Notes: generated by a model from the sequence alone, not told the origin. Counted from the first letter of the stretch, positions 8,094 to 17,072 are shown. The stretch is DNA of 64,000 bases from Streptomyces sp. RKAG290 (GCF_023701695.1 NZ_JAJOZC010000001.1:806001-870000); one strand, 5' to 3'. Made by a program: numbers and translations.

Positions 8094-9262
8094 CTACAGC
8101 GGCAGCACGCAGACCGCGGCCGGGGCCGCGAAGGGGGTCCCCACGGACTCCAGGGCACCGCTCTGCGCGTCGACCCGGAACACCGTGACCGTGCCGGACT
8201 TCTGGTTGGCGGCGAGGAGCAGCGCACCGTCCGGCGAGAAGGCGATGTGCCGGGGGAAGTCGCCGCCCACCGGCACCGTGTCCAGCAGCCGCAGCGTGGC
8301 CCGCCGTCCTCGACGGCGTACCGGGTGAGGCTGTTGTGCCCCCGGTTGGCCAGGTAGGCGAAGCGGCCGTCAGCGGTGACCAGCAGCTGGGCGGGGTAGC
8401 TGGTGCCGCTGCCCGTTCCGGTGGGCTGCGGGGAGCCGGGGGTCAGGACGCCGGTGGCGGGGTCGTAGCCGCAGACCACGACCGTGTTGTCGAGCTCGCA
8501 CGCCAGGTAGGCGTGGCGGCCGCCCGGATGGAAGGTGAGGTGGCGCGGTCCGGCGCCGGGGCGCAGGGCGGCGTACGAGAGCTGCTCCAGGGTGCCGTGC
8601 TCCTCGTCCAGCCGGTAGGTGTACACCGTGTCGTTGCCGAGGTCGGCGGCCAGGAGGTGGCCGCCGTCGGGGGCGGTGATGATCTGGTGGGCGTGCGGCC
8701 CGTCCTGGCCAGGACCGGGAGCGGGGGTGGTGTGGGCGACCAGGTCGGTGCGCTCCCCCAGCGAGCCGTCGGCGGCGACGGGGTGCACGGCGATGCTGCC
8801 GGAGGTGTAGTTCGCACTGAACAGCCACTGCCCGCCCGGGTGGACCGAGAGGTGGCAGGGACCGGCGCCGCCGGTGCCCCGCGTCCCCAGCACCCGGAAG
8901 GTCCCGTCGGCGGCGAGCGCCACCGCGGTCACACCGCCCTGCTCCTGCTCGTCGACGGCGTAGAGCGTGCCGCCGGTGGGGTGCAGCGCGAGGTAGGAGG
9001 GGTTCTCCACCCCGGTGACGACGGTGCCGGCGGCGATCGTCCCGTCCTCCGGGTCGTACGAGGCCACGCCGATCCCGGTTCCTCCCGGGGTGGTCGAGGT
9101 GTAGGTGCCGAGGAAGAGCGAACCGGCCTTCACCGGCGCCCCGTGCGGGGTGAGCGGCGCCCGGCTCGGGTGAACGGCGCGGGGAAGCGTGGGGGCGGCG
9201 GCCAGGGCACCGCCCGCCAGGAGTGCTCCGAGAAGCGTGCGGCGGCTTGTGGGGGTGGTCAT
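8094..9262 (-). CDS. Secreted lactonase family beta-propeller protein (frameshifted here)
   Basis: Seven-bladed beta-propeller of the 6-phosphogluconolactonase-like (PF10282) family, 389 residues once repaired. A Tat signal (TSRRTLLGALLAGGALAA) suggests export, which is unusual for a sugar-phosphate enzyme and common in Streptomyces members of unknown substrate. Blades show NPSYLALHPTGGTLYAVDE, GPCHLSVHPGGQWLFSANY and GPRHLTFHPGGRHAYLACE. The frame breaks at the CCC 8300-8302; adding one base joins LTRYAVEDGG to ATLRLLDTVPVGGDFPRH and the gene ends at 8094. ATG 9262 was preferred over a GTG three codons upstream because GAGG lies 8 bases before it. Function in the adjacent sugar island is unproven. 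Confidence 0.8.
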
Positions 9263-9338
9263 GCGAGGCACCTCGTGGGGTCGGCGGCGTCGAATGTGTC
9301 AGTCACAGTGGCCTTCCCCGGCGGCCGCCGCAAGAGTC

Positions 9339-9361
9339 GCACCGGTCATTGCGTCCGGTGC
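9339..9361. terminator. Short hairpin after the GntR gene
   Basis: GCACCGG (9339-9345) pairs with CCGGTGC (9355-9361) around a 9-base loop, in the gap between the GntR-family stop (9371) and the lactonase start. It is a candidate terminator; there is no T-tract. Confidence 0.4.
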
Positions 9362-9370
9362 AACGGCGGT

Positions 9371-10210
9371 TCATCCGGCGGACTGGATGTCACCGCGGGT
9401 GGACGAGGTGATGGGATCCCGCTGCGCGAAGTCGCCCGGCGGGATTCCCGGGTGATGTCCGCCCGCCACCGGCGCCACGGCGGCAGTCGGCCCGAGGGCG
9501 AGCCGGGAGACGATCCGGTAGCGGTCGCCCCGGTACAGGGAGTGCACGTACTCCACGGGGCTGCCGGTGGTGTCGGAGGTCAGCCGCTCGAAGAGCAGCG
9601 CCGGAGAGAGCTCCGGCACGTCCAGCAGCCGGGCCTCGGCCCGGGTCACCACGGTCGGCTCGATCGCCTGAACCGCCTCGTGCACGTGCACGTCGTGGCG
9701 CTCGCGCAGGTGCTCGTACAGATCGCCGTTCTCCAGCTCCTGGGCCGAGAGCCCGGGGACGAGTCCGGCCCTGATGTGCAGGTGCTCGATCGCCATCGGG
9801 GCGCCGTCGACGAGCCGGAGGCGCGCGACGTACACGATCTCCGCCGCGGGCGACATGCGCAGCTTGCGGCCGACCCGGGCGCCGGCCTGCAGGGTGGTGA
9901 ACTCCAGCAGCCGGCTCGACCAGGCCCCGGCCGCCTGCGGGACCGTCAGGGCGAGGTCGGCGGAGATCAGCTCCTGGGTGATCTTCGCGGGTGCGACGAA
10001 CATGCCCCGGCCGTGCTCGCGCACCAGCAGCCCGGCGGCCACCAGCTCGTCGATCGCGGCGCGCAGGGTGGGCCGCGAGACGCCGAGCAGGGCGCAGAGG
10101 GAACGCTCCGAGGGAATCGCGTCGCCGGGCCTGCGTGACTCGATCAGCTCCAGTACGGCGTCGCGGGCCCGTTCCCGTTTGAGCACCGTCCCCGATGCGT
10201 CCGCGTGCAT
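9371..10210 (-). CDS. GntR family regulator, HutC/UTRA subfamily
   Basis: DNA-binding repressor of 279 residues with an N-terminal winged HTH (PGDAIPSERSLCALLGVSRPTLRAAIDELVAAGLL, split here by function rather than gap) and a C-terminal UTRA effector domain starting near residue 90 (VYVARLRLVDGAPMAIEH, SPALLFERLTSD, VEYVHSLYRGDRYRI). UTRA domains usually bind phosphorylated sugars or amino sugars. The ATG 10210 follows GGAGGGGCAGCGC. It is divergent from the sugar importer at 10468, and the shared spacer carries several ACTGGTC-type half sites, so it probably controls the importer and itself. It resembles DasR-type regulators but is not necessarily DasR. Confidence 0.9.
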   Translation of the reverse strand: MHADASGTVLKRERARDAVLELIESRRPGDAIPSERSLCALLGVSRPTLRAAIDELVAAGLLVREHGRGMFVAPAKITQELISADLALTVPQAAGAWSSRLLEFTTLQAGARVGRKLRMSPAAEIVYVARLRLVDGAPMAIEHLHIRAGLVPGLSAQELENGDLYEHLRERHDVHVHEAVQAIEPTVVTRAEARLLDVPELSPALLFERLTSDTTGSPVEYVHSLYRGDRYRIVSRLALGPTAAVAPVAGGHHPGIPPGDFAQRDPITSSTRGDIQSAG

Positions 10211-10250
10211 GCGCTGCCCCTCCTGACGTTTCACTGTTTACCAGTTGAGC

Positions 10251-10279
10251 GACCAGTGGCCTCAACTGCGTTACTGGTC
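10251..10279. promoter_or_regulatory. ACTGGTC inverted repeat (candidate GntR operator)
   Basis: GACCAGT (10251-10257) and ACTGGTC (10273-10279) are perfect inverted repeats with a 15-base spacer, 40 bases upstream of the GntR start. HutC/DasR-type regulators of Streptomyces bind ACTGGTC-like half sites, here with unusual spacing. Confidence 0.55.
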
Positions 10280-10415
10280 AGACGAAGTGTAGCGGCATCC
10301 ACGGGTATCAGGCGTGGTCGGATTTCTTCGAGATCACGAAAACCCAGTCACACCAAGGGGGTTGACGACCTCATTGGTCTATGCCACCTTCATCCACCAT
10401 CAAGAGGTGAGCTGT

Positions 10416-10432
10416 CCAGTGGGCTTCACTGG
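10416..10432. promoter_or_regulatory. CCAGTG-N5-CACTGG palindrome before the sugar importer
   Basis: CCAGTG (10416-10421) and CACTGG (10427-10432) form an inverted repeat 36 bases before the GTG of the binding-protein gene. A related ATTGGTCTATGCCAC stretch lies at 10373-10387, downstream of a TTGACG (10362-10367). These are probable operators of the adjacent GntR regulator. Confidence 0.55.
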
Positions 10433-10467
10433 TCAGGTGGTCAGGTCCTGTCTCTCAGAGGTGAACC

Positions 10468-11736
10468 GTGAAGTACCGCTTGCTTGCCGGTGGGTCCGCG
10501 CTCGTGATGGCCGCCGTACTGAGTGCCTGCAGCTCGTCCTCCGACTCCGCCGGTGCGTCCGGTGACGGGCGGACGGACATCGACGTGTGGCTGATGCGCG
10601 ACAGCGTCTCGGCCGAGTTCCAGAAGGAGTTCGTCAAGGGGTTCGAGGCCCAGCACCCCGACATCGGGGTGCGGATCCAGATCCAGGAGTGGGACGGCAT
10701 CGGGGAGAAGATCACCGCCGCACTGGCCAGCAACGACGCACCGGATGTGATCGAGAGCGGCAACACCCAGGTGGCCCAGTTCGCGCAGAGCGGCGGGCTG
10801 CTCGACCTGAGCGACAAGGTCGACGAGCTGAACGGCAAGGACTGGCTCAAGGGCCTCGCCGAGCCGGGAGCCTACGAGGGCAAGCAGTACGGCATCCCGT
10901 ACTACGCCGCCAACCGCGTCGTCATCTACCGCACCGACCTGTTCGAGAAGGCCGGCGTCGACGCGTCCGCGGTCAGGACCCGCGAACAGTGGGTCGCGGC
11001 CACCACGAAGCTCAACAAGGGCGGCACCCAGGGGATCTACCTGCCGGGACAGATGTGGTACGCGCTGGCCGGCTTCGTCTGGGACGAGGGCGGCGACCTG
11101 GCCACCGAGTCCGGCGGGAAGTGGAAGGGCGCCCTGGACACCCCGGCGGCGCTGCGCGGGATGGAGTTCTACGGGAAGCTCCAGGCGCTCGGCAACGGCC
11201 CGAAGGACTCCGACGAGGACGATCCGCCGCAGGCCGATGTGATGGCCCAGGGGAAGGTGGCCCAGGTGATCGCGACCCCGGGCGGCGCCAACGTCGTCGT
11301 GGAGAAGAACCCGGACCTGAAGGGCAAGCTCGGCTTCTTCCCGATCCCGGGCAAGACCGCGGACACCCCGGGGGCGGTCTTCACCGGCGGCTCCGACCTG
11401 GTCATCCCCACGGCGTCCGGCAAGCAGGACGCCGCGCTGACCTTCGTCAAGGAGCTCACCGGTGACGCCTGGCAGAAGAAGCTGGCCGTGGCCATGAGCT
11501 ACGTGCCGAACCGGACCACGCTCGCCTCGGCGGTGGCCGGCGATCCGGGCGCGGCGGCGATGGCGGCCGGTGCGGCGAACGGGCACGCGACGCCGAACAC
11601 CCCCGGCTGGGCGGCCGTCGAGGCCGAGAACCCGATCAAGGACTACATGGCGGCGGTCCTGACCGGTGACGACCCGGCGAAGGAGGCCGGCAAGGCCTCG
11701 CAGGACATCACCCGGGCGATGAACACCGGATCCTGA
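10468..11736 (+). CDS. Sugar ABC transporter substrate-binding lipoprotein
   Basis: Extracellular solute-binding protein of the carbohydrate (family 1) type, 422 residues. The signal peptide ends in the lipobox LSAC with Cys21, followed by a Ser-rich linker, so the protein is lipid-anchored outside the membrane. The body shows IDVWLMRDSVSAEF, the periplasmic-fold NDAPDVIESGNTQVAQFAQSG block (split by function) and the late PNTPGWAAVE tail typical of the family. GTG 10468 follows AGAGGTGAACC. It is followed by two permeases and by GH20 and CBM3-GH16 enzymes, so the substrate is probably an oligosaccharide released by them, perhaps an amino-sugar or glucan oligomer. The system has no ATPase gene and probably uses a shared MsiK-type ATPase. 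Confidence 0.9.
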   Translation: MKYRLLAGGSALVMAAVLSACSSSSDSAGASGDGRTDIDVWLMRDSVSAEFQKEFVKGFEAQHPDIGVRIQIQEWDGIGEKITAALASNDAPDVIESGNTQVAQFAQSGGLLDLSDKVDELNGKDWLKGLAEPGAYEGKQYGIPYYAANRVVIYRTDLFEKAGVDASAVRTREQWVAATTKLNKGGTQGIYLPGQMWYALAGFVWDEGGDLATESGGKWKGALDTPAALRGMEFYGKLQALGNGPKDSDEDDPPQADVMAQGKVAQVIATPGGANVVVEKNPDLKGKLGFFPIPGKTADTPGAVFTGGSDLVIPTASGKQDAALTFVKELTGDAWQKKLAVAMSYVPNRTTLASAVAGDPGAAAMAAGAANGHATPNTPGWAAVEAENPIKDYMAAVLTGDDPAKEAGKASQDITRAMNTGS

Positions 11737-11926
11737 CCGCGCTCCCGCCCGGTTCGCAGAACCGCCGGCCGACGGAACCACCGGCCGACGGAGCTACCGG
11801 TCCGCAGAACCGCCGGTCGACCGAACCACCGGTCCACAGCACCCCCGCTCCACATCACCACCGGTCCACGGTGCCGGCGACTCGCAGGGCCACCGATCCG
11901 CAGCACCCACCGAGAGGAGACGTGCC
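11737..11926. repeat. Degenerate GC-rich direct repeats between binding protein and permease
   Basis: The 190-base gap consists of imperfect copies of an element like CGCAGAACCGCCGG / CGGAACCACCGGTC / CCACAGCACC, arranged roughly every 20-45 bases. No gene is supported; the reading frames across it encode only low-complexity peptides. It may be an mRNA spacer or a recombination-prone stretch inside the operon. Confidence 0.5.
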
Positions 11927-12916
11927 GTGCCGGTCATCCGGGAACGGACCGCACCCCCCAGCCCCGTGCGCCGGCCACCCCGGACCGCCGTCACCGCCGG
12001 ACGGCCGCGCCGCCGGCGGTCCGGGGAGCCGCGCGGCCTGTGGCCGTACGTCCTGATCGCACCGGCGGTCGGCGGGATGCTCTACCTGCTGCTCTACCCG
12101 CTCCTGCGGGCCGTGCTGATCTCGCTCCAGGACTTCCGGCTGCGCCAGCTGATCATGGGCGACGCCGAGTTCGTCGGGCTGCGGAACTACCGGACGCTGC
12201 TGTCCGACCCGCGGTTCTGGGAGGTGGTCCGGCGCACCTTCCTGTTCATGGCGGTCAACGTCGTCCTGATCATGGTGATCGCGACGCTGGTCGCGCTGAT
12301 GACCGAGCGGCTCGGCAGGTTCGGGCGTACGACGGTGCTCAGTGCGCTCGTGCTCGCCTGGGCGATGCCGGTGGTCGCGGCCACCACGGTCTTCCAGTGG
12401 CTGTTCCACTCGGAGTTCGGCATCGTCAACCGGCTGCTGACCGAGGCCGGCTTCTCCTCGTTCGACCGCTATCCATGGTTCGCGCACGGCACCGCGGCCT
12501 TCTCGATCCTGGTCCTGCTGATCGTCTGGCAGTCGGTGCCGTTCGCGGCGATCACCGTGTACTCGGCGCTCACCACCGTCCCGGCCGAGCTGTACGAGTC
12601 GGCCCGGCTGGACGGTGCGTCCGGCTCCCGGATCTTCCGCTCGGTCACTTTCCCGATGCTCCGGCCGATCTTCCTGCTGGTCTTCTCCCTCGAAGTCATC
12701 TGGACGTTCAAGGCGTTCGTCCAGATCTGGGTGATGACCCGCGGCGGTCCGGGGGACGCCACCACGATCCTGCCCGTGTACGCCGTGCAGACCGCACTCG
12801 CCGGACAGCGCTACGACCTGGGCTCGGCCGCCTCGATGGTCACGGTGGTCCTGATGTCCGGGGTGCTCGTCCTCTACTTCCGCCAGATGTTCCGTCAGGA
12901 GGACGAATCCCGATGA
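11927..12916 (+). CDS. Sugar ABC transporter permease (MalF type)
   Basis: Inner-membrane permease of a carbohydrate ABC importer, 329 residues with six predicted helices after a basic, Pro-rich cytoplasmic N-terminus of about 40 residues. The conserved ATPase-contact loop (EAA) reads VPAELYESARLDGASGSRIF, close to the family consensus with Gly. GTG 11927 follows GAGGAGACGTGCC. The stop overlaps the next permease start by ATGA, so the pair are translationally coupled. It forms a heterodimer with the next protein and serves the binding protein at 10468. Confidence 0.93.
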   Translation: MPVIRERTAPPSPVRRPPRTAVTAGRPRRRRSGEPRGLWPYVLIAPAVGGMLYLLLYPLLRAVLISLQDFRLRQLIMGDAEFVGLRNYRTLLSDPRFWEVVRRTFLFMAVNVVLIMVIATLVALMTERLGRFGRTTVLSALVLAWAMPVVAATTVFQWLFHSEFGIVNRLLTEAGFSSFDRYPWFAHGTAAFSILVLLIVWQSVPFAAITVYSALTTVPAELYESARLDGASGSRIFRSVTFPMLRPIFLLVFSLEVIWTFKAFVQIWVMTRGGPGDATTILPVYAVQTALAGQRYDLGSAASMVTVVLMSGVLVLYFRQMFRQEDESR

Positions 12917-13752
12917 GCCTGCTGCGCCCGCGGCTCCGGCGGATCCCGCTGAACGCCGCCGCCGTACTGACCGTCCTGGTCTGTCTGTTCCCCGTCTACT
13001 GGATGATCTCGACGGCGTTCAAACCGTCCCGTGACATCCAGTCCGCCGACCCGAAGCTCTTCCCCCGCACCTGGACGCTCGACCACTTCCGCACGGCCGT
13101 GCAGGCCGACGGGTTCGAGCTGTTCTGGCGCAACAGCCTCCTGGTGACGCTCAGCTCGATCCTGCTGGCCCTGCTGGTCGCCATCGGCTCGGCGTACGCC
13201 GTGGCCAGGATGCGGTGGAAGGGGCGGCGGCAGTTCATGCTCATGGTCTTCATCGCCCAGATGGCGCCCTGGGAGTCGTTGATCATCCCGTTCTACATCA
13301 TCTCCCGCGACACGGACATGCTGGACCGGCTGCCGACGCTCACCCTCGTCTACTTCATGGTCACGCTGCCGTTCTCGATCGTGGTGCTGCGCGGCTTCAT
13401 CGCCACCATTCCGCCAGAACTGGAGGAGGCCGCGCAGGTCGACGGGTGCACCCGGACCGGCGCCTTCCGACGGGTGGCGCTGCCGCTGCTCGCACCGGGG
13501 CTGATGGCGACCTCGCTGTTCGGCTTCATCACCGCGTGGAACGAGTTCGCGTACGCCAACTTCCTGATCATCAAGCACCAGGACAGCCGCACGCTGCCGG
13601 TCTGGCTGTCGTCCTTCCAGAACACCTTCGGCACCGACTGGGGCGCCACCATGGCCGCCTCGACCCTCTTCGCCCTGCCCGCGCTGGTGGTCTTCCTGGT
13701 GCTCCAGCGCCGTGTCACCTCCGGCTTCGCGGCCGGCGCCGTCAAGGGCTGA
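12913..13752 (+). CDS. Sugar ABC transporter permease (MalG type)
   Basis: Second permease, 279 residues, six predicted helices starting with NAAAVLTVLVCLFPVYWM. It has the MalG-type early FKPSRDI segment and the EAA loop IPPELEEAAQVDGCTRTGAF. The ATG lies in an ATGA overlap with the upstream permease. It is followed 30 bases later by the GH20 gene with its own strong ribosome site. Together the importer and enzyme form one transcription unit, probably for uptake and intracellular or extracellular trimming of oligosaccharides. Confidence 0.94.
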   Translation: MSLLRPRLRRIPLNAAAVLTVLVCLFPVYWMISTAFKPSRDIQSADPKLFPRTWTLDHFRTAVQADGFELFWRNSLLVTLSSILLALLVAIGSAYAVARMRWKGRRQFMLMVFIAQMAPWESLIIPFYIISRDTDMLDRLPTLTLVYFMVTLPFSIVVLRGFIATIPPELEEAAQVDGCTRTGAFRRVALPLLAPGLMATSLFGFITAWNEFAYANFLIIKHQDSRTLPVWLSSFQNTFGTDWGATMAASTLFALPALVVFLVLQRRVTSGFAAGAVKG

Positions 13753-13782
13753 CCGCCCGAGATCCGAAACCGGAGGCCACCC

Positions 13783-15377
13783 GTGCCCGCATCACGCCCC
13801 GAACTCTCGCTCGTCCCCCGCCCCGCAAGGTCTCGACCCGGCCCGGCCGCTTCACCCTCGACCAGCACACCGCCGTACGGGCCTACCCCGGGGCGGAGGG
13901 CGCCGCCGACCTGTTGCGCACCCTGCTCACGCCCGCCACCGGGCTGCCGCTCAGGCCCTGCGGCACCGGCCGGATCGTGCTGGCCCTCGACCCGCAGCTG
14001 GGCGGTCTCGGCGAGGAGGGCTACGGGCTCACCATCGGCCCGGACACCCTGTTGCTGCGTGCCGCGCGCCTCCCCGGCCTGCTCTGCGGCGTCCAGACGA
14101 TCCGTCAGCTGCTGCCGGCCGAGGCCCTGTCGGGCACGGCGCGGCGGGACGCGCCGTGGACGCTGCCCTGCGTCGAGATCAGCGACGTCCCCGCGCACCC
14201 CTGGCGAGGCACCATGCTGGATGTCGCCCGGCACTTCCAGCCGGTCTCCTACCTGCGGCGTTACGTGGACCTGATGGCGCTGCACAAGCTCAACACCCTC
14301 CACCTGCACCTCACCGACGACCAGGGCTGGCGGATGCCGGTCGCCGCCTACCCGAGACTCACCGGGATCGGCGGCCACCGCACGCAGTCGATGTCCGGAC
14401 CGCCGGGAAGCGGCCCGGAGACGTACGACGGGATTCCGCACTCGGGGGCGTACACCCGGCAGGAACTGCGGGACCTGGTCCGCCACGCGGCGGCGCGCGG
14501 GGTGCGGATCGTGCCCGAGGTCGAGATGCCCGGCCATGTGCGCGCGGCTCTCGCCGCCCATCCCGAGCTGGGCAACGATCCCTCCCGGCGGCTGGACGTG
14601 TGGACCCGCTGGGGCGTCTGCGACACGATCTTCGGCGTCCACGAGGGGGTCTTCGACTTCTGCCGGACGGTGCTGGAGGAGGTCATGGACGTCTTTCCGT
14701 CCCCCTACATCCACATCGGTGGCGAGGAGTGCCCGACCACCGAATGGGAGACCAGCCCCGCGGCGGTGGCCAAGGCCGCTGCCGAGGGACTGCCCGACGC
14801 GGCGGCGCTGCACGGCTGGTTCATGGGCCGGATCGGATCGTTCCTGGCGGAACAGGGCCGGCGACCCATCGGCTGGGCCGAGACCGGCTCCGAACTCCCC
14901 CTCGAATTCACGGTGATGACCTGGCGGGACCCGGTCCATGCGCGGGCAGCCGCCCGCCGCGGCCACCAGGTGGTCACCGCGCACCACCGGGCCACGTACC
15001 TCGACTACGCCCAGTCGGCGGACTCCGGCGAACCGCCCGCGCAGCCGGGCCCCCTGGTGGACCTGCGGGCGGTGCACGGTCACCGGCCGGTGCCGGACGA
15101 CTGGGAGCCGGCCGAGGCGGACCGGATCCTGGGCACCCAGGCCCAGTTGTGGACCGAGTACGCGAGCACGCCGGAGCGGATCGAGTACCTGACCTACCCG
15201 CGGCTGTGCGCCCTCGCGGACCGCGCCTGGTCCGGCAGCCGGAGCGACTGGGGCGGGTTCCGCTCCCGCCTCGGCGGCCACACCGCACGGCTGGACGCCC
15301 TCGGCGTGCGCTACCGCCCCCTGACCCCGGAGCCGTTCACGACCGCCTCCACCGCAGGAACAGCGCCATCCCGCTAG
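13783..15377 (+). CDS. Beta-N-acetylhexosaminidase, GH20 (frameshifted here)
   Basis: Exo-acting hexosaminidase of 531 residues after repair. An N-terminal GH20b-like domain precedes the TIM barrel beginning at DVPAHPWRGTMLDVARHF. Barrel motifs are LHLHLTDDQGWRMP, VRIVPEVEMPGHVRAAL and the catalytic strand YIHIGGEECP. In most GH20 enzymes this strand is HxGGDE, so the polarising Asp is Glu here. GTG 13783 follows GGAGGCCACCC; its frame breaks in the C4 run 13821-13824, and one extra C gives LVPRPRKVSTRPGRFTL in the barrel frame. No signal peptide is visible, so the enzyme may act inside the cell on imported oligosaccharides. It directly follows the ABC permeases. Confidence 0.88.
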
Positions 15378-15431
15378 CGAGACATCCCCCGGCACCACTC
15401 CCCCACGACCGTTCCGGAGAGGAACAGGTTC

Positions 15432-16865
15432 ATGAAATCACTCGCGAAGAGCCGGATCCGTGCGGCGGCCGCTGCCGCCACCACCCTGGTACTCGGCTGC
15501 GCCGCGCTCGCCGCCGTACCGTCCACGGCGAGCGCCGCCGCCGGCACGCTCGCCGTGCAGTACCGCACGAGCGCGGCGGGGGCCACCGCCGACCAGAGCG
15601 AACCCTGGCTGAAGGTGCGCAACACCGGCGGCGAAGCCGTACGGCTCAGCGACGTCAAGATCCGCTACTACTTCAAGGGCGAGGCGGCGGGCGAGGCGTA
15701 CCGGTTCGCCTGCTCCTGGGCGGTGAAGGGCTGCGCGAACATCACCGGGACCTTCGGCACGCTCGCCTCACCCACCGCAACCGCCGACCGGTATCTGGAG
15801 ATCGGTTTCACCGCCGGGGCGGGATCGCTCGCCCCCGGCGCCGACACCGGTGACATGCAGTTGCGCTTCTACCGGTCGAACTGGCAGCCGCTGCTGCAGA
15901 GCGACGACTACTCCTTCGCGGCCGGGCGCAGCACGTACGGCGACTGGTCGAAGGTGACCGCGCAGCTCGGCGGCGCGACGGTCTGGGGAGAGGCCCCGCA
16001 GGGCAACGACCCGACCGATCCCACGGACCCGACGGACCCCACGGATCCGCCGGACGGGGCACCCACGCTGTTCGACGACTTCAACTACAGCGGTCACACC
16101 GACCCGCAGATCGCCGCCCACGGCTGGAACGTCCGCTCCAACTCCGGCGGTCCGGGCGTACCCGGCGCCACCTGGGCCCCGGAGAACGTCACCTTCGCCA
16201 CCCAGAACGGCAATTCGGTGATGAACCTGGAGACGTCGACCGCGGGCAGCGGTGAGTCGACGAAGCAGACCGAGGTGCTGACCAAGTCGATGAAGTTCCG
16301 GAACGGGACCTACGCGGCGCGGGTGAAGTTCAGCGACGCGCCCGTCTCCGGTCCCGACGGCGACCATCTCGTGCAGACCTTCTTCACCATCAACGACCTC
16401 AAGGCGCCGATGGCGGACGACTACGCGGAGTACGACTTCGAGTACCTGCCGAACGGCGGCTGGGGCGAGAGCGGCAACATCCTCTACACGACCTCGTGGG
16501 AGACCTACCGGCCCGATCCCTGGGAGGCGGTCAACCAGCACAGCGAGGCCCGGCAGAGCTATGCCGGCTGGCACGACCTGGTCGTGACCATCGACGACAG
16601 CGCGATCACGTACTACATCGACGGCCAGGTGTTCGGCACGCACGGAGCGGCGTATCTGCCGGAGCGGACGATGTCGATCAACTTCAACCAGTGGCTGATC
16701 GATCTGGCAGGTCAGACGAGCACGACACCCCGCGCGTACGACCAGCAGGTGGACTACGTCCTGCACGTGAAGGACCAGGTCCTCACCCCCGCGCAGGTGA
16801 CTGCCCGGGTGAGCGCCTACCGGGCGGCGGGGACGGCCTTCCAGGACACGGTGCCCGCCGGGTAG
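15432..16865 (+). CDS. Secreted CBM3-GH16 glycoside hydrolase
   Basis: Two-domain secreted enzyme, 477 residues. A Sec signal (about residues 1-36, ending TASAAA) is followed by a family 3 carbohydrate-binding module (LAVQYRTSAAG, SEPWLKVRNTGG, MQLRFYRSNW), a PTDPTDPTD linker near residue 200 and a GH16 beta-jelly-roll domain. The catalytic motif is AEYDFEYLP, with E333, D335 and E337 matching the E-x-D-x-E form. GH16 enzymes cut beta-1,3/1,4 glucans, galactans or, in some clades, chitin-glucan; the CBM3 suggests binding to crystalline polysaccharide. ATG 15432 follows GGAGAGGAACAGGTTC. It closes the island and is followed by a strong hairpin. The exact substrate is open. Confidence 0.9.
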   Translation: MKSLAKSRIRAAAAAATTLVLGCAALAAVPSTASAAAGTLAVQYRTSAAGATADQSEPWLKVRNTGGEAVRLSDVKIRYYFKGEAAGEAYRFACSWAVKGCANITGTFGTLASPTATADRYLEIGFTAGAGSLAPGADTGDMQLRFYRSNWQPLLQSDDYSFAAGRSTYGDWSKVTAQLGGATVWGEAPQGNDPTDPTDPTDPTDPPDGAPTLFDDFNYSGHTDPQIAAHGWNVRSNSGGPGVPGATWAPENVTFATQNGNSVMNLETSTAGSGESTKQTEVLTKSMKFRNGTYAARVKFSDAPVSGPDGDHLVQTFFTINDLKAPMADDYAEYDFEYLPNGGWGESGNILYTTSWETYRPDPWEAVNQHSEARQSYAGWHDLVVTIDDSAITYYIDGQVFGTHGAAYLPERTMSINFNQWLIDLAGQTSTTPRAYDQQVDYVLHVKDQVLTPAQVTARVSAYRAAGTAFQDTVPAG

Positions 16866-16880
16866 TGCCGTGAGGGACGG

Positions 16881-16926
16881 CGGGAGGCGGGGCGGAGCGG
16901 CCGCAAGGCGTCCGCCCCGCCTTCCG
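16881..16926 (+). terminator. Terminator of the sugar island
   Basis: AGGCGGGGCGGA (16885-16896) is exactly complementary to TCCGCCCCGCCT (16911-16922), extended by four further pairs including one G-T. It lies just after the GH16 stop and before the hyi promoter. Confidence 0.75.
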
Positions 16927-16990
16927 TGTGTCCGCGGGCGCTCCGGGCCGGTCGTGACCGCCCGTGACCGGCCGAATTCCGGGCACCCCC

Positions 16991-17059
16991 TTGACATCCC
17001 ACCCACCCGCCGGGCAATCTTCCGTTAAGCAGAAACTAACTTCCGCAATACGGAAGGAG
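16991..17059 (+). promoter_or_regulatory. hyi promoter with paired TTCCG boxes
   Basis: TTGACA (16991-16996) and CAATCT (17015-17020) make a -35/-10 pair with an 18-base spacer. Two boxes follow: TTCCG-TTAAG-CAGAA (17020-17034) and the perfect TTCCG-CAATA-CGGAA (17041-17055), starting 21 bp apart. The second runs into the AAGGAG ribosome site. The same paired arrangement occurs before gcl. An IclR-type glyoxylate/allantoin repressor such as AllR is the likely binder, inferred from pathway. Confidence 0.75.
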
Positions 17060-17072
17060 CGCCGAAACCCTC

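Noticed and set aside
10373..10387. Canonical DasR site
   Set aside because: ATTGGTCTATGCCAC resembles the 16-bp consensus but misses several symmetric positions, so it is only noted as a possible operator of the local GntR protein.
11643..11906. Repetitive minus-strand peptide with RPAVLRTG units
   Set aside because: It is a translation of the intergenic degenerate repeats with no ribosome site, inside a plus-strand operon.
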